From the NCBI RefSeq assembly GCF_011745365.1, contig NW_024468912.1, forward strand, positions 1,364,001 to 1,428,000: 64,000 bases of DNA, given 5' to 3'. The notes under the pieces were generated by a model, which saw only the letters and a list, made by a program, of their open reading frames with translations, was not told the DNA's origin and did not search any database. Below are positions 1-9,123 of this stretch, one piece after another (positions within the stretch are counted from its first letter, which is position 1; the number at the start of each line of letters is the position of its first letter). The translations under genes were made by a program, and so were the position numbers. Source of the DNA: Cryphonectria parasitica EP155. Taxonomy: Eukaryota > Ascomycota > Sordariomycetes > Diaporthales > Cryphonectriaceae.

Positions 1-56
1 GAGGAGGAGGAGGAGGAGGAGGAGGAGGAGGAGGAGGAGGGCGAGGAGGAGGAGGT
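1..56. repeat. (GAG)n microsatellite, possible 3' end of a truncated gene
   Basis: A GAG/GGA triplet run fills the left edge. Two plus-strand frames stay open through it: one gives poly-Glu and ends at about 227; the other gives poly-Gly followed by a Ser-rich stretch and a basic KRRRVR end, with its stop at 117-119. Either could be the C-terminus of a gene cut by the window edge, the Gly-rich basic tail being the more protein-like. It could equally be a non-coding repeat. Confidence 0.6.
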
Positions 57-499
57 GGTAGCGGTGGAGGAGGAAGCAGTTCGAGTCATGGGTCAAGCAA
101 GAGAAGGAGGGTGCGATGATATTGATTTTGATTTTGACTTTGATATTGATGTTTGTTTGTTTCTTGGCGGACGGATTTGTTTTCTCCAAGGCGTAAACAA
201 CAGTGGAACAAGAGTGGCTCGGGGCTGAAGAAGCGATAGCGACGACTGCTCATGATGATAACGACAACCATTACGAATTTCTTTACTAACAAGACTGCAT
301 AAAAAGACGTCCGCAAGAGGGTGATGGGTGGACATCGTGCATGGCAGAGTTGAAATTTCTAGATTTCCACTTCGAAAGCAGATAGAAGAGAAGGAGTTTA
401 GAGTCCACATGGCCGGGAATGGAGAATAGAGTTTTTGAGAAGAAGTCAGTTCTAAATTTTCAGCAAGCCTCAAACTTTGTGAATATCCCTATGGACGCC

Positions 500-1573
500 C
501 TATCCTGTCCTGTCTATGTTATTCAAACCTACTTCGCCATGGCCCCAGGTCTGCTCCAAGATAGACCGGTACCGCACCTCGTTCCCCCTCACATGCGCAA
601 CATGAGGCGTCCTCGCAAACTCCTCCAGCCGAGCCTCATACCCCCGCTGCCGAGCCTGCGCCGCATGCTTCTCGATGTCCCTGTAGTCCACGAGCTGGTC
701 CTCCCTGCTGTAGAGATACACCCGCCGGACCTCGCTGCCGTTCCTGGCCGGATCATTGTGCGCGAGCCAGATCCTGTCCAGAAACCCGGGACGGCCCCAG
801 GGCACGTTGCGCACCCAGTAGACAGCACAGAGACAGACGATGAGCGACTTGACCAACAACCTCACGATGAAGCTGCGCTTGGCCACCGCCAGGGTGAAGG
901 CGGTGATGCTGCGCCTGAAGTGGAAGAGGCCAGGTCCAGAGTCGAAGACGGTCACATGCGGCGGGAAGACGGCTGTAGCGCTGTGGCCCACATCGCCAGC
1001 TGCAGCCACAGCGGAGCGCCGGTACAGGTCGTAGAGCAGGCTGAGGACTGCCGAGCCCCCGTTCGAGAAGACTTGTATGAGCATCTCTGGGCGCCTGCTG
1101 CTTTTGCTCTCCCCGGCGACAATGTTGTTGTTGTTATTATTATTGTTGTTGTTTTTGTTGATAATATTATTATTATAATTATTATTATCGTCGTCACCAT
1201 CATGAGTATCATTATTGTTTTCTGCCTCTGCTGCCTCTGCCAGGATGGACCGGATCAGGAGCACGGCGGGCTCGAGCTCGTCTGGAAAGCTTTGGCCGGT
1301 GAAGTGATACCTAAAGCTCCGGACTAGCAAGATGGGCGAGGCCGGAAACAGCGCTTGGAGCATGGCGGTGTACTTTGCGAGGTGAGCCTCGCGGGCGTCC
1401 ATCCAACCACCGACAAGGATGAGCTTGGGCGAGGAGGAGGAGGAGGATCCCGAAGGGTTTCGGTCGGTGCTGGGCCGGTAGAGATAGACTATCTTGGAGA
1501 CCCTCGCAAAGCTGGACAGAGGAGGATCCTCTTTGGCGCCACTAGCAGGCACTGCTGGCACGGTGGATGCCAT
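500..1573 (-). CDS. DUF829 / TMEM53-like alpha/beta hydrolase
   Basis: Single-exon protein of 357 aa from the ATG at 1573; an in-frame ATG at 1639 would add 22 residues. The family (TMEM53/DUF829, which includes PaxU of indole-diterpene clusters) has an alpha/beta-hydrolase fold of unsettled activity. Visible landmarks are an N-terminal strand followed by GGWMDA, the nucleophile-elbow-like QVFSNGGS, FDSGPG, a hydrophobic segment (about residues 235-255), YSREDQLVDY as the probable acid site, and a C-terminal VAHVRG His region before the usual RYxSILEQTW end. Odd feature: about 30 residues of Asn/Asp repeat in mid-protein, encoded by the TTG/TTA-rich stretch at about 1120-1200, inserted between conserved blocks. 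Family assignment is from motifs; substrate unknown. Confidence 0.8.
   Translation of the reverse strand: MASTVPAVPASGAKEDPPLSSFARVSKIVYLYRPSTDRNPSGSSSSSSPKLILVGGWMDAREAHLAKYTAMLQALFPASPILLVRSFRYHFTGQSFPDELEPAVLLIRSILAEAAEAENNNDTHDGDDDNNNYNNNIINKNNNNNNNNNNIVAGESKSSRRPEMLIQVFSNGGSAVLSLLYDLYRRSAVAAAGDVGHSATAVFPPHVTVFDSGPGLFHFRRSITAFTLAVAKRSFIVRLLVKSLIVCLCAVYWVRNVPWGRPGFLDRIWLAHNDPARNGSEVRRVYLYSREDQLVDYRDIEKHAAQARQRGYEARLEEFARTPHVAHVRGNEVRYRSILEQTWGHGEVGLNNIDRTG
1120..1200. repeat. TTG/TTA triplet repeat coding poly-Asn
   Basis: Imperfect (TTG/TTA)n tract inside the DUF829-like gene. On the minus strand it reads as an Asn-rich loop with Asp and Lys interruptions. It keeps the frame, as expected of an expandable coding microsatellite in a surface loop. 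Confidence 0.75.
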
Positions 1574-1771
1574 GTTTGGGTACAGTAGCGAGTTTGCAAG
1601 TAAAGTATCGACCGTTGAGGATCTCTGCTTGGGTCCCAAATATTGGCAGTGTTATGTTGTATTTGTTGTCGTCCTCTTCATCCCCGAGATTTTAGTAAAT
1701 TCGTGGTTCGCGTTTGCCTAGAGGATTTTGGGCCGAGGCTCTTCGGTCCGTGGATCACAAGATTACGCAAT

Positions 1772-1791
1772 AGTACTGTTACAACAGTACT
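1772..1791. promoter_or_regulatory. Perfect inverted repeat upstream of the DUF829-like gene
   Basis: Nine-base arms AGTACTGTT and AACAGTACT are separated by only two bases, about 200 bp upstream of the minus-strand gene's start. The near-continuous palindrome could be a binding site for a dimeric regulator or simply a chance hairpin. No function is shown. Confidence 0.3.
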
Positions 1792-3095
1792 GTACCATCC
1801 TACAGCAGCCACAAAGCCCGCCAAGGTAGGAAAAGTGGCCCCTTAGACATGTCAGTTAGTGATTGTCCAAGGCCTGGTCGGCTTGGTCTTGAGAGCCTAC
1901 GTGTCAGAGTGTCTTCACCGCAAAACTTTGGGGATGGGATTCAGACGATGGATCCCGCAAAAGAAAGATCGTCCGTCACGTTGCTCTGTTTTGTTGGGAG
2001 GAGGTTCGATCTTGTCCACTATCCCTTGCTCTGCTGTCAGCCCCTGGCGACAAGCCGTTGGGGAAAGAGGTTGGGCTTCAACACTTAGTAGAGGAAAATA
2101 CACAGTATGTAGGAATAAAACCTACCCTCCCCCCCCCCCCCTCTCTCAAGATCAAGAGGCGGTCCACACTAGGCCCATTTCTACATTGCTGACGACTCTC
2201 CGCCTTGAAAGATGTCATTAATCATTCATTAGCTCCTATCAAGCGGAAACAAGCCGCGCGGATAATGCTAGCTAGCAGTGCTTACTGTAATTTACTACTG
2301 CAGGAATCTTACTTAGACCCGAGCATGTGATCTACGCCATCGTCAACGACACCCCAACTATGCTGAAAAGAGTAGAGAAGACGAAGAGACAGGGTGGGGG
2401 GAAAAGAAGAAGGAAAAACGAAAGATATCGTATTTGGTTGACACAGCTCCGAGAAACCCCATTCATGTCGTCCTCCTCACAGGGGAGCCTGTCGTCTGAA
2501 TTCTCGGCTTACGAAAAGGTAGAGAGGAACTGATCCATCATGGCACAGGCGCGAGTTGAGCCGCTGGTAGCAGCTACAAGCAGTACAAGTTGTACAAGTC
2601 GGGCCTTTGTGTGACCGTGTTCATCCTCGCGCGTCAGGTCTTTGTCACTCCCAACTTGAATTTCTCCCTTGTCGGACCGAGACGTCCTTCCTACTTACTA
2701 GTGCTAGTTGGGAGAGTGTGAGCTTGGTCGAATCTGCGAGTATTGTAGCGGGTGGCCTTCCCTTAATGGCCTTCCTTTACTATGATTACTATGCTTCCCA
2801 CATTCGCAAACATGGGCCAACCTAGTCAAATTCTTCTTTACATGTTCATGCATTTGCTATAGTCATGGTACCGCTTGACCTCAGCGCTGTTCTAAAAGAA
2901 GCTCATCTCATAATTTGCTGTCAGGTAATGATGTCCATCGAGGGAACTAGCGAGGCACAAAAGCAAGTTAGTGGCGGGGACTCTGTGTTGATTCTCGGCA
3001 TGCACAACCCCCGAGCAGTAGGTTATACTGCGCTGCACAGGCTTGACTCGGGATACGAACCGCTGCCCAAGAATTGAAAAGTTGGAATGGGTGTC

Positions 3096-3124
3096 TGTGT
3101 GTGTGTGTGTGTGCGCGCGCGTGT
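3096..3124. repeat. (GT)n/(GC)n dinucleotide repeat
   Basis: Alternating GT then GC run in intergenic DNA, a purine-pyrimidine alternation that can adopt Z-form. No coding role seen. Confidence 0.8.
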
Positions 3125-3928
3125 GCGTTTCCTTCCCTCGTCCAAACTGGCCAAACTGCATGCAACGCTCGTGCATTGAGTCACCGATATCCTCATCCTT
3201 GCTCCTATCGTCAAAGCTTCATTATGGTCTGGTCTCACAGTCCTGCTTCAATTTGCTGAAATGCTTGACATGATCGTTGTGCCCAGAAGAAGGCTGGCCT
3301 GTCTGACGATCCCCTCTGTCCAGGACCACTCATTGAACCATTGAACAATAGAATCTCATGCAGTCTCTTTCAAGCAACCCATATTCACATGGATTGCAAG
3401 AGGTTCACTAGACTAAGAAGATCCATGCAGGTATAACAGCAAGTGCTCCCAAGAGTTCTGTGATACCACCAAAAACAGTTTGTCCGCACCCTACTCGCCA
3501 GTCTCATCTGCCTCTGGTTGCAAAACCATCCCGTCCCGTCCCACTGGAGATCTTCCAAGTCCTTTCCAAATGTCATGCCTCACGAATTTTCTGGGTGACA
3601 TGAATGCTGACCAGAGCATGAGAGAATACCGTTGAGACGCAACCTGGTGATGCCTTGGTTTTCTTCTCGGTGCAATACAATCTCGCCTATCCAGGCATGA
3701 TTGCTTTGTTCAAACATGGCGAGATAGGCACCGGGAGGCCCAACGCATTTGCTGTGATCATGGTTTGCCGACCACGCAAGGTGTCTGGTTGGGTTTAATG
3801 GTGACCTGTTAAATCACTCATATAAAGACTCGCATACTATTCCTTCCTTTACAATTAGCGATATTTGATGCCAAAGATTCAGCATCACCACTGAGCTGCT
3901 CTTGCACGCCTCAGCGACGCTGGCCTCT

Positions 3929-5488
3929 ATGAGTATGTTACGCGAAATGCATAGCATCCTGTTGATTGCAGCGTTCTCTTCCTCGCTCACTGTGGCAGCT
4001 GAGTGGTCCTCGCACCAACTGAGACCCTTGCCTCGAGAAACTCTTGATGCTGTGTTCACTCCTCCTTCGGGCGTCAGATTCAGTCGGGTTGTCCCAGACC
4101 TGCAAATGCCGTCCGAAAAGAGATTCAAAGACCGCTTCAAGAAGACGGACAACTGGACCACGATCAATAGGTACGGTGGCCTTGATTTCGGCCAAACACC
4201 CCTCACCACCGTCCTCGGCAGGCTCCAACGAAAATACGACGGAAGTGGCAACAGAAACATCACTTCCATCACCGCATACGGGTCTACGTACGGCGTGGAT
4301 GTTGTGTTCAATAAGCAGAGCCTCGTCCTGCAGCTCGACACAGGCAGCTCGGATACGTGGGCCGTCAGCGCCAGTTCGAACTGCACACCCTGGCACGGTG
4401 ACTGTTCTTTTGGTACCGCGTACACTGGCGGGTTTACAGGAGGATTGATTTCGAATGAGCACCTCTACATCCAGTATGGAGGCGGAGAAGTCGTTCAGGG
4501 ACCCGTAGGAGCCATGGATGTCACCGTCGCCGGCATCTCCGTGAGGAACCAGACCGTCGCCCTGGCGAACGACACCCTCTGGGACGGAAACAATATCACG
4601 AGTGGCGTCTTGGGACTGGCATACCCTTCCATTACGAGTGTTTTTACAGGCCCCTTTGGCGATCACAGTTCATATTATGGGGTTGAGTACGCGCCCATCT
4701 TCACAACCATGGTCGATCAGGGTCTGGTGGAGAATTACTTCAGCGTGGCCATCAGCAGGCACGCTTCTGGCGGAGCTCTCGCCTTTGGTGGTGTTCCAGA
4801 TGATCTTGACGGCGTGGACTACTCCTCTATGGGAATGACAGATATCATCATAGTGAGTAAATGTTTCAGTGCGTTACAAAGGGTCAAGTGCTGATGCCTT
4901 CGATACATCTGCAACAGGCCAACATTGGGAATGACGAGACCACAGCCTATGAGTACTCGTTCTACACAATTATCCCAGGCGGCTGGATCTTTGGTTCCTC
5001 CACCGATAACAGGAAAATTCCTTACATTGTGGACTCGGGCACCACCCTCATCTACCTTCCACTCGGTAAGCCTTGCCTTTGCCTCAACCAGCTCGCCACT
5101 CAAGACACACGCAAATCTCATTCACCACACGCATGATAAGTGTAGAACAGCCTTTTGCTGAATCCCACAAGCAGACCTAGCCGACGCCATCAACAACGCC
5201 TTCGAGCCCCCTGCGGAATACGACTTCCTCTACGGCAGCTACCTCACCACTTGCGACGCCGCCCCACCGCGCCTTGCCATCGTCATCGACAACACACCCT
5301 TTTGGCTACACCCGGAAGACCTGATACTGCGGGATTCGCAGGATCCTTTGAGCGGGCTGTGCATGACGGCCATTGCAACCAGCGAGGATGGGCCTTTTAT
5401 TCTGGGAGACGCCTTCTTAAAGAACGTTCTGGCTGTCTTTGATGTGGACGATGCTGTGATGCAATTTGCTAGTCGGAGGAATTATTGA
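3929..5488 (+). CDS. Secreted pepsin-type aspartic protease (A1 family)
   Basis: Three exons, 3929-4852, 4918-5065 and 5175-5488, join in frame to give 461 aa; introns are 65 and 109 nt with GT-AG ends. The first in-frame ATG is at 3929, with another at 3947. A signal peptide (hydrophobic ILLIAAF segment ending near AAEW) is followed by a propeptide. The first catalytic motif is LDTGSSDTW (Asp about residue 137), the second VDSGTTLIYLP (Asp about 347) in exon 2, and the C-terminal FILGDAFLKNVLAVFD motif is typical of A1 proteases. Several NxT/NxS sites fit secretion. Family members hydrolyse proteins at acidic pH outside the cell or in the vacuole; the signal peptide favours the secretory path here. 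No GPI-type tail is seen. Confidence 0.92.
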
Positions 5489-5716
5489 CGCATAAAGCGC
5501 AAATGTGTCAGTGTCGATATAATGACGGAGGACCCCTTACGAAAAGTCTCCTGGTCGTTTCTATTTGTGATTGAACCGAATTGAATGAACCAACAAAACG
5601 CTTGAACAGCTGCTGTAAATTGTGATCTCGTCGCGAGCTATTCTAAGAAGACAGGAAATCTAGCACCTTGGAGCAAAAATCAAAGAGGAGGTTCAAAACG
5701 GGAGCAAAACAAGTGC
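5489..5716. other. Protease 3' flank
   Basis: Short spacer between the protease stop and the 3' end of the minus-strand tRNA. It contains an AAAA run at 5706-5709 that reads as TTTT on the tRNA strand, matching a Pol III terminator. Confidence 0.5.
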
Positions 5717-5788
5717 TACCGCCGGGGGGAATCGAACCCCCATCCTCCGCTTGGGAAACGGAGATACTAACCATTGTACTACGACGGT
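5717..5788 (-). tRNA. tRNA-Gly (anticodon CCC)
   Basis: The 72-nt minus-strand sequence folds as a cloverleaf: acceptor arm ACCGTCG pairs with CGGCGGT, with discriminator A; the T arm is GGGGG-TTCGATT-CCCCC; the anticodon stem TCCGT/GCGGA closes the 7-nt loop TTCCCAA with anticodon CCC. The D-arm region contains GGTTAGTAT. No intron is needed. A TTTT Pol III terminator follows within about 10 nt. CCC decodes GGG (glycine). Confidence 0.93.
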
Positions 5789-6625
5789 TTATTATTTCCT
5801 TTGCTTGAGTGAACGGTAAATTGCTTCATCTATCGCCCCCCTGGGGAGGGGGTGAATGTGTCGATGTAGCTATGGTGCTGACTTGAGGTGAGTGAACAGT
5901 GGCCTCTCATCGAAAGGGTGCCTGGTGTGCTCCACTATTAGAGCAAACCATGCAAGTAATCTTCTTGAGCAGGACTTTGTAATCCTCATCTGATGTGTTT
6001 TGAACAAATCATTTCAGTTCTTCAAAGGATCAAGTGTGAGTGAAGATCTTATTAATATCACTTGGATAGCAAAGGTGTTGCTTATACAGCGTTGTGCTCA
6101 TTATCAGATTCCATCAGACATGAACCTTTGAAATTGCCGGACAATGACATCAAGTAATATCGTATCAACTCTAAAAATGTCTCAAAAAGCAGCTCCTTTG
6201 AAGTTGCTATTGGCTCATCAGAATGTAATTGTGGTTGAAAAGGCAGCCTGGCAACCCTGAAACAATTCTACGCAGGAAAATAAACTGTGTAGGTGGATTC
6301 CTAGAGGAATACGACCTGGCATTGGATGTTGAAGCGTGAGTTCCACGTCAAAGATATGATCTCTAAACGCATTGTCAGAATAGGTCTGCTTTAGACTGGC
6401 TATGTGATTCAACGCTTTTGGTAGCGAACTCGCACCACGCTCCATCATCCAGTTGAGCCACGATGGCTTTCATTAGCCTGGATCTAAGGTGCGGGGGTGG
6501 ATTTCCTGTAAATCTGGGGTAAACGAGCACGATTCATGTGGGAAGCAAAGGAATATCCGGCAGTTCGCCATTGAGGATTTACTTATATCCGAGTACTAAA
6601 TGCTTCTGGGGGCGAGCCGTGGTCA
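5789..6625. other. Intergenic region, no supported gene
   Basis: AT-richer spacer between the tRNA and the 3' end of the first SDR gene. I see only short frames without recognisable motifs. Confidence 0.5.
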
Positions 6626-7629
6626 TTAAGCATATCCTAAATTCCAAAAATTCTCCAGGTTCTTTCTGCTATCCTCATCCACGTAGTCGTGCGGAGGTCG
6701 GAGTGTTACGCTGTCTCCATGTATCTCGGCGACCTCGCCAGTCAGCTTGGGATCAGAGGTCAGCTGAACGACGCCCTTGACCAGCGTGGACATTGGGGTG
6801 ATAATCATGTTCTTGAATAGAGCTTTGTCTGGAGCAATATTGGTTACTGATAACCAGGGGAAATACGTCAGTTCCCGAAGTAATTTGAGCAGAGTGGTCC
6901 CAAGGTACATCTCTTGGGACCGAAGGGGAGACACAGGAAAAAAGACGTACCCAAGACTGCTGGAGCTAGAGCGTTGATCTGAATCTTTTGCCGCTCTAGG
7001 ATGGGGGCAGTCGAGCGGACGAGCCCAATTACTCCCGACTTTGCCGCTGCGTAGAGGGGTGAGACTGGGAATGGATAGAGACCCGCGTTGCTGGATGTAC
7101 AGATAATCGACCCTCGAGAAGGCCCTGTCGACGTGTTCTTGTTCATATAGTGTATCGCTAGCTTGACAGCTGTGTTGTTTTGAGTGAATCAGCATAGAAC
7201 TCACAAGCGCTTGTCACAGCAAAACTCACAGTATATCACACCCGAGAGGTTCACGCTCAAGCTCTTCAGATCTGGCTCCTTGGGCTCGTCATCCTCGATG
7301 CTTGCAAGGGCACTCGACCCTCTTTCCGAGATGCCAGCATTGGCACAGACGACATCTACCCTGCCAAACTCGGTGTATACCTCCTTGAAGTTGTCCGCCT
7401 GGCTTTGCCATGAGGAAACGTCGCATGACTTGAACACGACCTTCGCACTGGGGCTTTCTGAGGCGAGTTCCGACACAACTCTCCTACCAGCCTCGATATT
7501 GACATCGAATATGGCCACATTGTACCCCATGGAAGCAAAATACTGCGACATTGCCAGACCAATCCCGCTGGCACCACCTGAGATGACGGCAGTCTTGCGA
7601 TCGCGGGCATCTGTGCTGTTCTGCGCCAT
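6626..7629 (-). CDS. Classical short-chain dehydrogenase/reductase (SDR), copy 1
   Basis: Three minus-strand exons, 7629-7230, 7169-6951 and 6846-6626, give 279 aa; introns are 60 and 104 nt, GT-AG, and the frame is continuous. The start at 7629 places the cofactor loop at the usual distance; an in-frame ATG at 7698 is possible. Motifs: Rossmann loop GGASGIGLA, acidic residue after beta-2 (AIFDVN, suggesting NAD(H) preference), CANAGISE, catalytic Ser in the SIICTSSNAGL strand, YAAAK (YxxxK), then the NALAPAVL substrate-loop region. It resembles fungal 15-hydroxyprostaglandin dehydrogenase-like SDRs; the substrate is unknown. It is transcribed away from a second SDR at 8006, and the two probably share regulation. 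Confidence 0.88.
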
Positions 7630-8005
7630 CTTGGGATAATCAAGTGGATCCAATCTCTGCGACTCAAATGCAAGTAACGCGTGACTGAGCAGCATCAAAA
7701 ATCTGCAGACAATGAAGGCACACCAGATGACAAGGGAGAAGAGAAAAGAGAGACTTGCCTCATAGCTGTAATTATATGCCAGTTCTCTTACCGCAGTAGC
7801 GATGCCGGATGTTTAGCCCAGAATGCAAAGCGGAGATCCTCAGCATGGCGGGAATGGTTGACCCGGTGCTCCACCACTTTGTACACAGTTTCCCCCTATT
7901 TAGACGACCCCGCAGGACAAGGAAAATGAACAGACAGTCACTTCCCGGCATCAATCAATATTTATCGCTCAGCTCACTGGTTATTACCACGTAATTCTAA
8001 AGAAG
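7630..8005. promoter_or_regulatory. Divergent promoter region of the two SDR genes
   Basis: The 376 bp between the two divergent start codons must hold both core promoters. No clear zinc-cluster CGG inverted pair or CCAAT box stands out by eye, so only the shared location is supported. Confidence 0.5.
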
Positions 8006-9123
8006 ATGACTGAAATACTGTATTCCGAAAGCGATGTGCAGGCTCTCAAGGATAAAGTCGTGGTGTTGACAGGTGAGACTGGTCCTTCGTCCTCTCTTTT
8101 CTCAATCTGCCGTGTCGATGCTCACTCTCGGTAATTCATGACAGGAGGAGCCCAGGGCGTTGGTGCTGCTACTGTGGCCTTGTACCACGGTCTCGGGGCG
8201 CATGTGTATTTCGGAGACTGGGACGAGTCCAAAGGAAAGGAAGTCGAGCAAGAGTTGCAGTCGAAGAGTACTGGAGGATCAGCGCACTTTCAAAAGCTTG
8301 ATGTACGGGACTATGCCTCACAGCTATCCTTGTTCGATGTTCCGTTCAAGAAGCATGGCACGATTGACGTGGCAGTCTCCTGTGCAGCAGTCAGGGAGCC
8401 TAGAGGCTGGTTTGAGGGCCTAGACCTCGAATCTGTGAAGAAGGTAAGCCTTGGCCATTCTTTACAACCTCGAAAAAAATATGTATACTGAAAAGTCAAT
8501 CGAAGGAGCCGACCCCTCTCAGGGAACATATCGACATCAACCTCGTAAGCGTGATCTCTTTCAACAGAATCGCTCTCGCCTACATGAAAGCAAGCAAGCC
8601 ACAAGGAGACGGCCCGGCCTTCTCAAAGTCTATCTGCATGGTGTCTTCCATAGCTGGACTTACGGAATCGCCAGGGCTCTTCGCCTATGCGGCCTCCAAA
8701 CACGGCGTGATCGGCCTCCTGCGTGCTTTGAGACCATGGGCACCCGTCCAATATGGCGTCCGAGTCAACGCAATATGTCCCTGGGCTACCGACACTCAGA
8801 TGTTGGGAAGCGTCAGGGATGACTGGATCGATCAGAAGCTGCCACTGAACGCCCCGCATGATGTGGCCAAGATCATCGTCCAGTGCTCTGGGGATCCCAA
8901 ACTCAACGGTACAGCAATCTTTGCGACTGGAGGCAAATATTTTGATACCGAGAAAGGCATCGATAAAACAATGCCCCAGTGGTTGGGAGATCACAATGCA
9001 AAGGAATTCAACCGGGGACAAAGACTCCTTGGTATTGTAGGTTCTCCTATCCCCTTGAAACCTTTGAGAGATACGACCGGAATACTGACCGCAGTTCAGG
9101 GAGAATTCTGGGCCGAGGATTGA
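8006..9123 (+). CDS. Classical short-chain dehydrogenase/reductase (SDR), copy 2
   Basis: Three exons, 8006-8072, 8145-8443 and 8506-9123, yield 327 aa; introns are 72 and 62 nt. The first intron interrupts the cofactor loop itself, VVVLTG|GAQGVGAA. Other motifs: YFGDWDES after beta-2 (Asp, NAD(H)-like), SCAAVREP in place of NNAG, IDINLVSV, catalytic Ser region SICMVSSIAGL, YAASK (YxxxK), and NAICPWATDT. The C-terminus is about 50 residues longer than usual for a minimal SDR. It is divergent from SDR copy 1, whose protein is clearly related but not a near-identical duplicate. The function is probably oxidation or reduction of a small alcohol/ketone, perhaps consecutive steps in one pathway; that is inference. 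Confidence 0.88.

Larger units (their letters stand above)
1574..3928. other. Intergenic region, no supported gene
   Basis: About 2.3 kb between the DUF829-like gene and the protease gene. All open frames are short and lack family motifs. It contains the promoter side of the minus-strand gene, a 20-bp palindrome at 1772-1791, a poly-C run near 2129-2141 and a GT/GC dinucleotide repeat near 3096-3124. The last 150 bp are the presumed protease promoter. Confidence 0.6.

Noticed and set aside
419..1327. 302-aa plus-strand frame opposite the DUF829-like gene
   Set aside because: It is the antisense shadow of a recognisable gene and ends in repeat-derived hydrophobic residues.
3902..3928. Earlier start of the aspartic protease at 3902
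   Set aside because: That codon is TTG; the ATG at 3929 fits a signal peptide.
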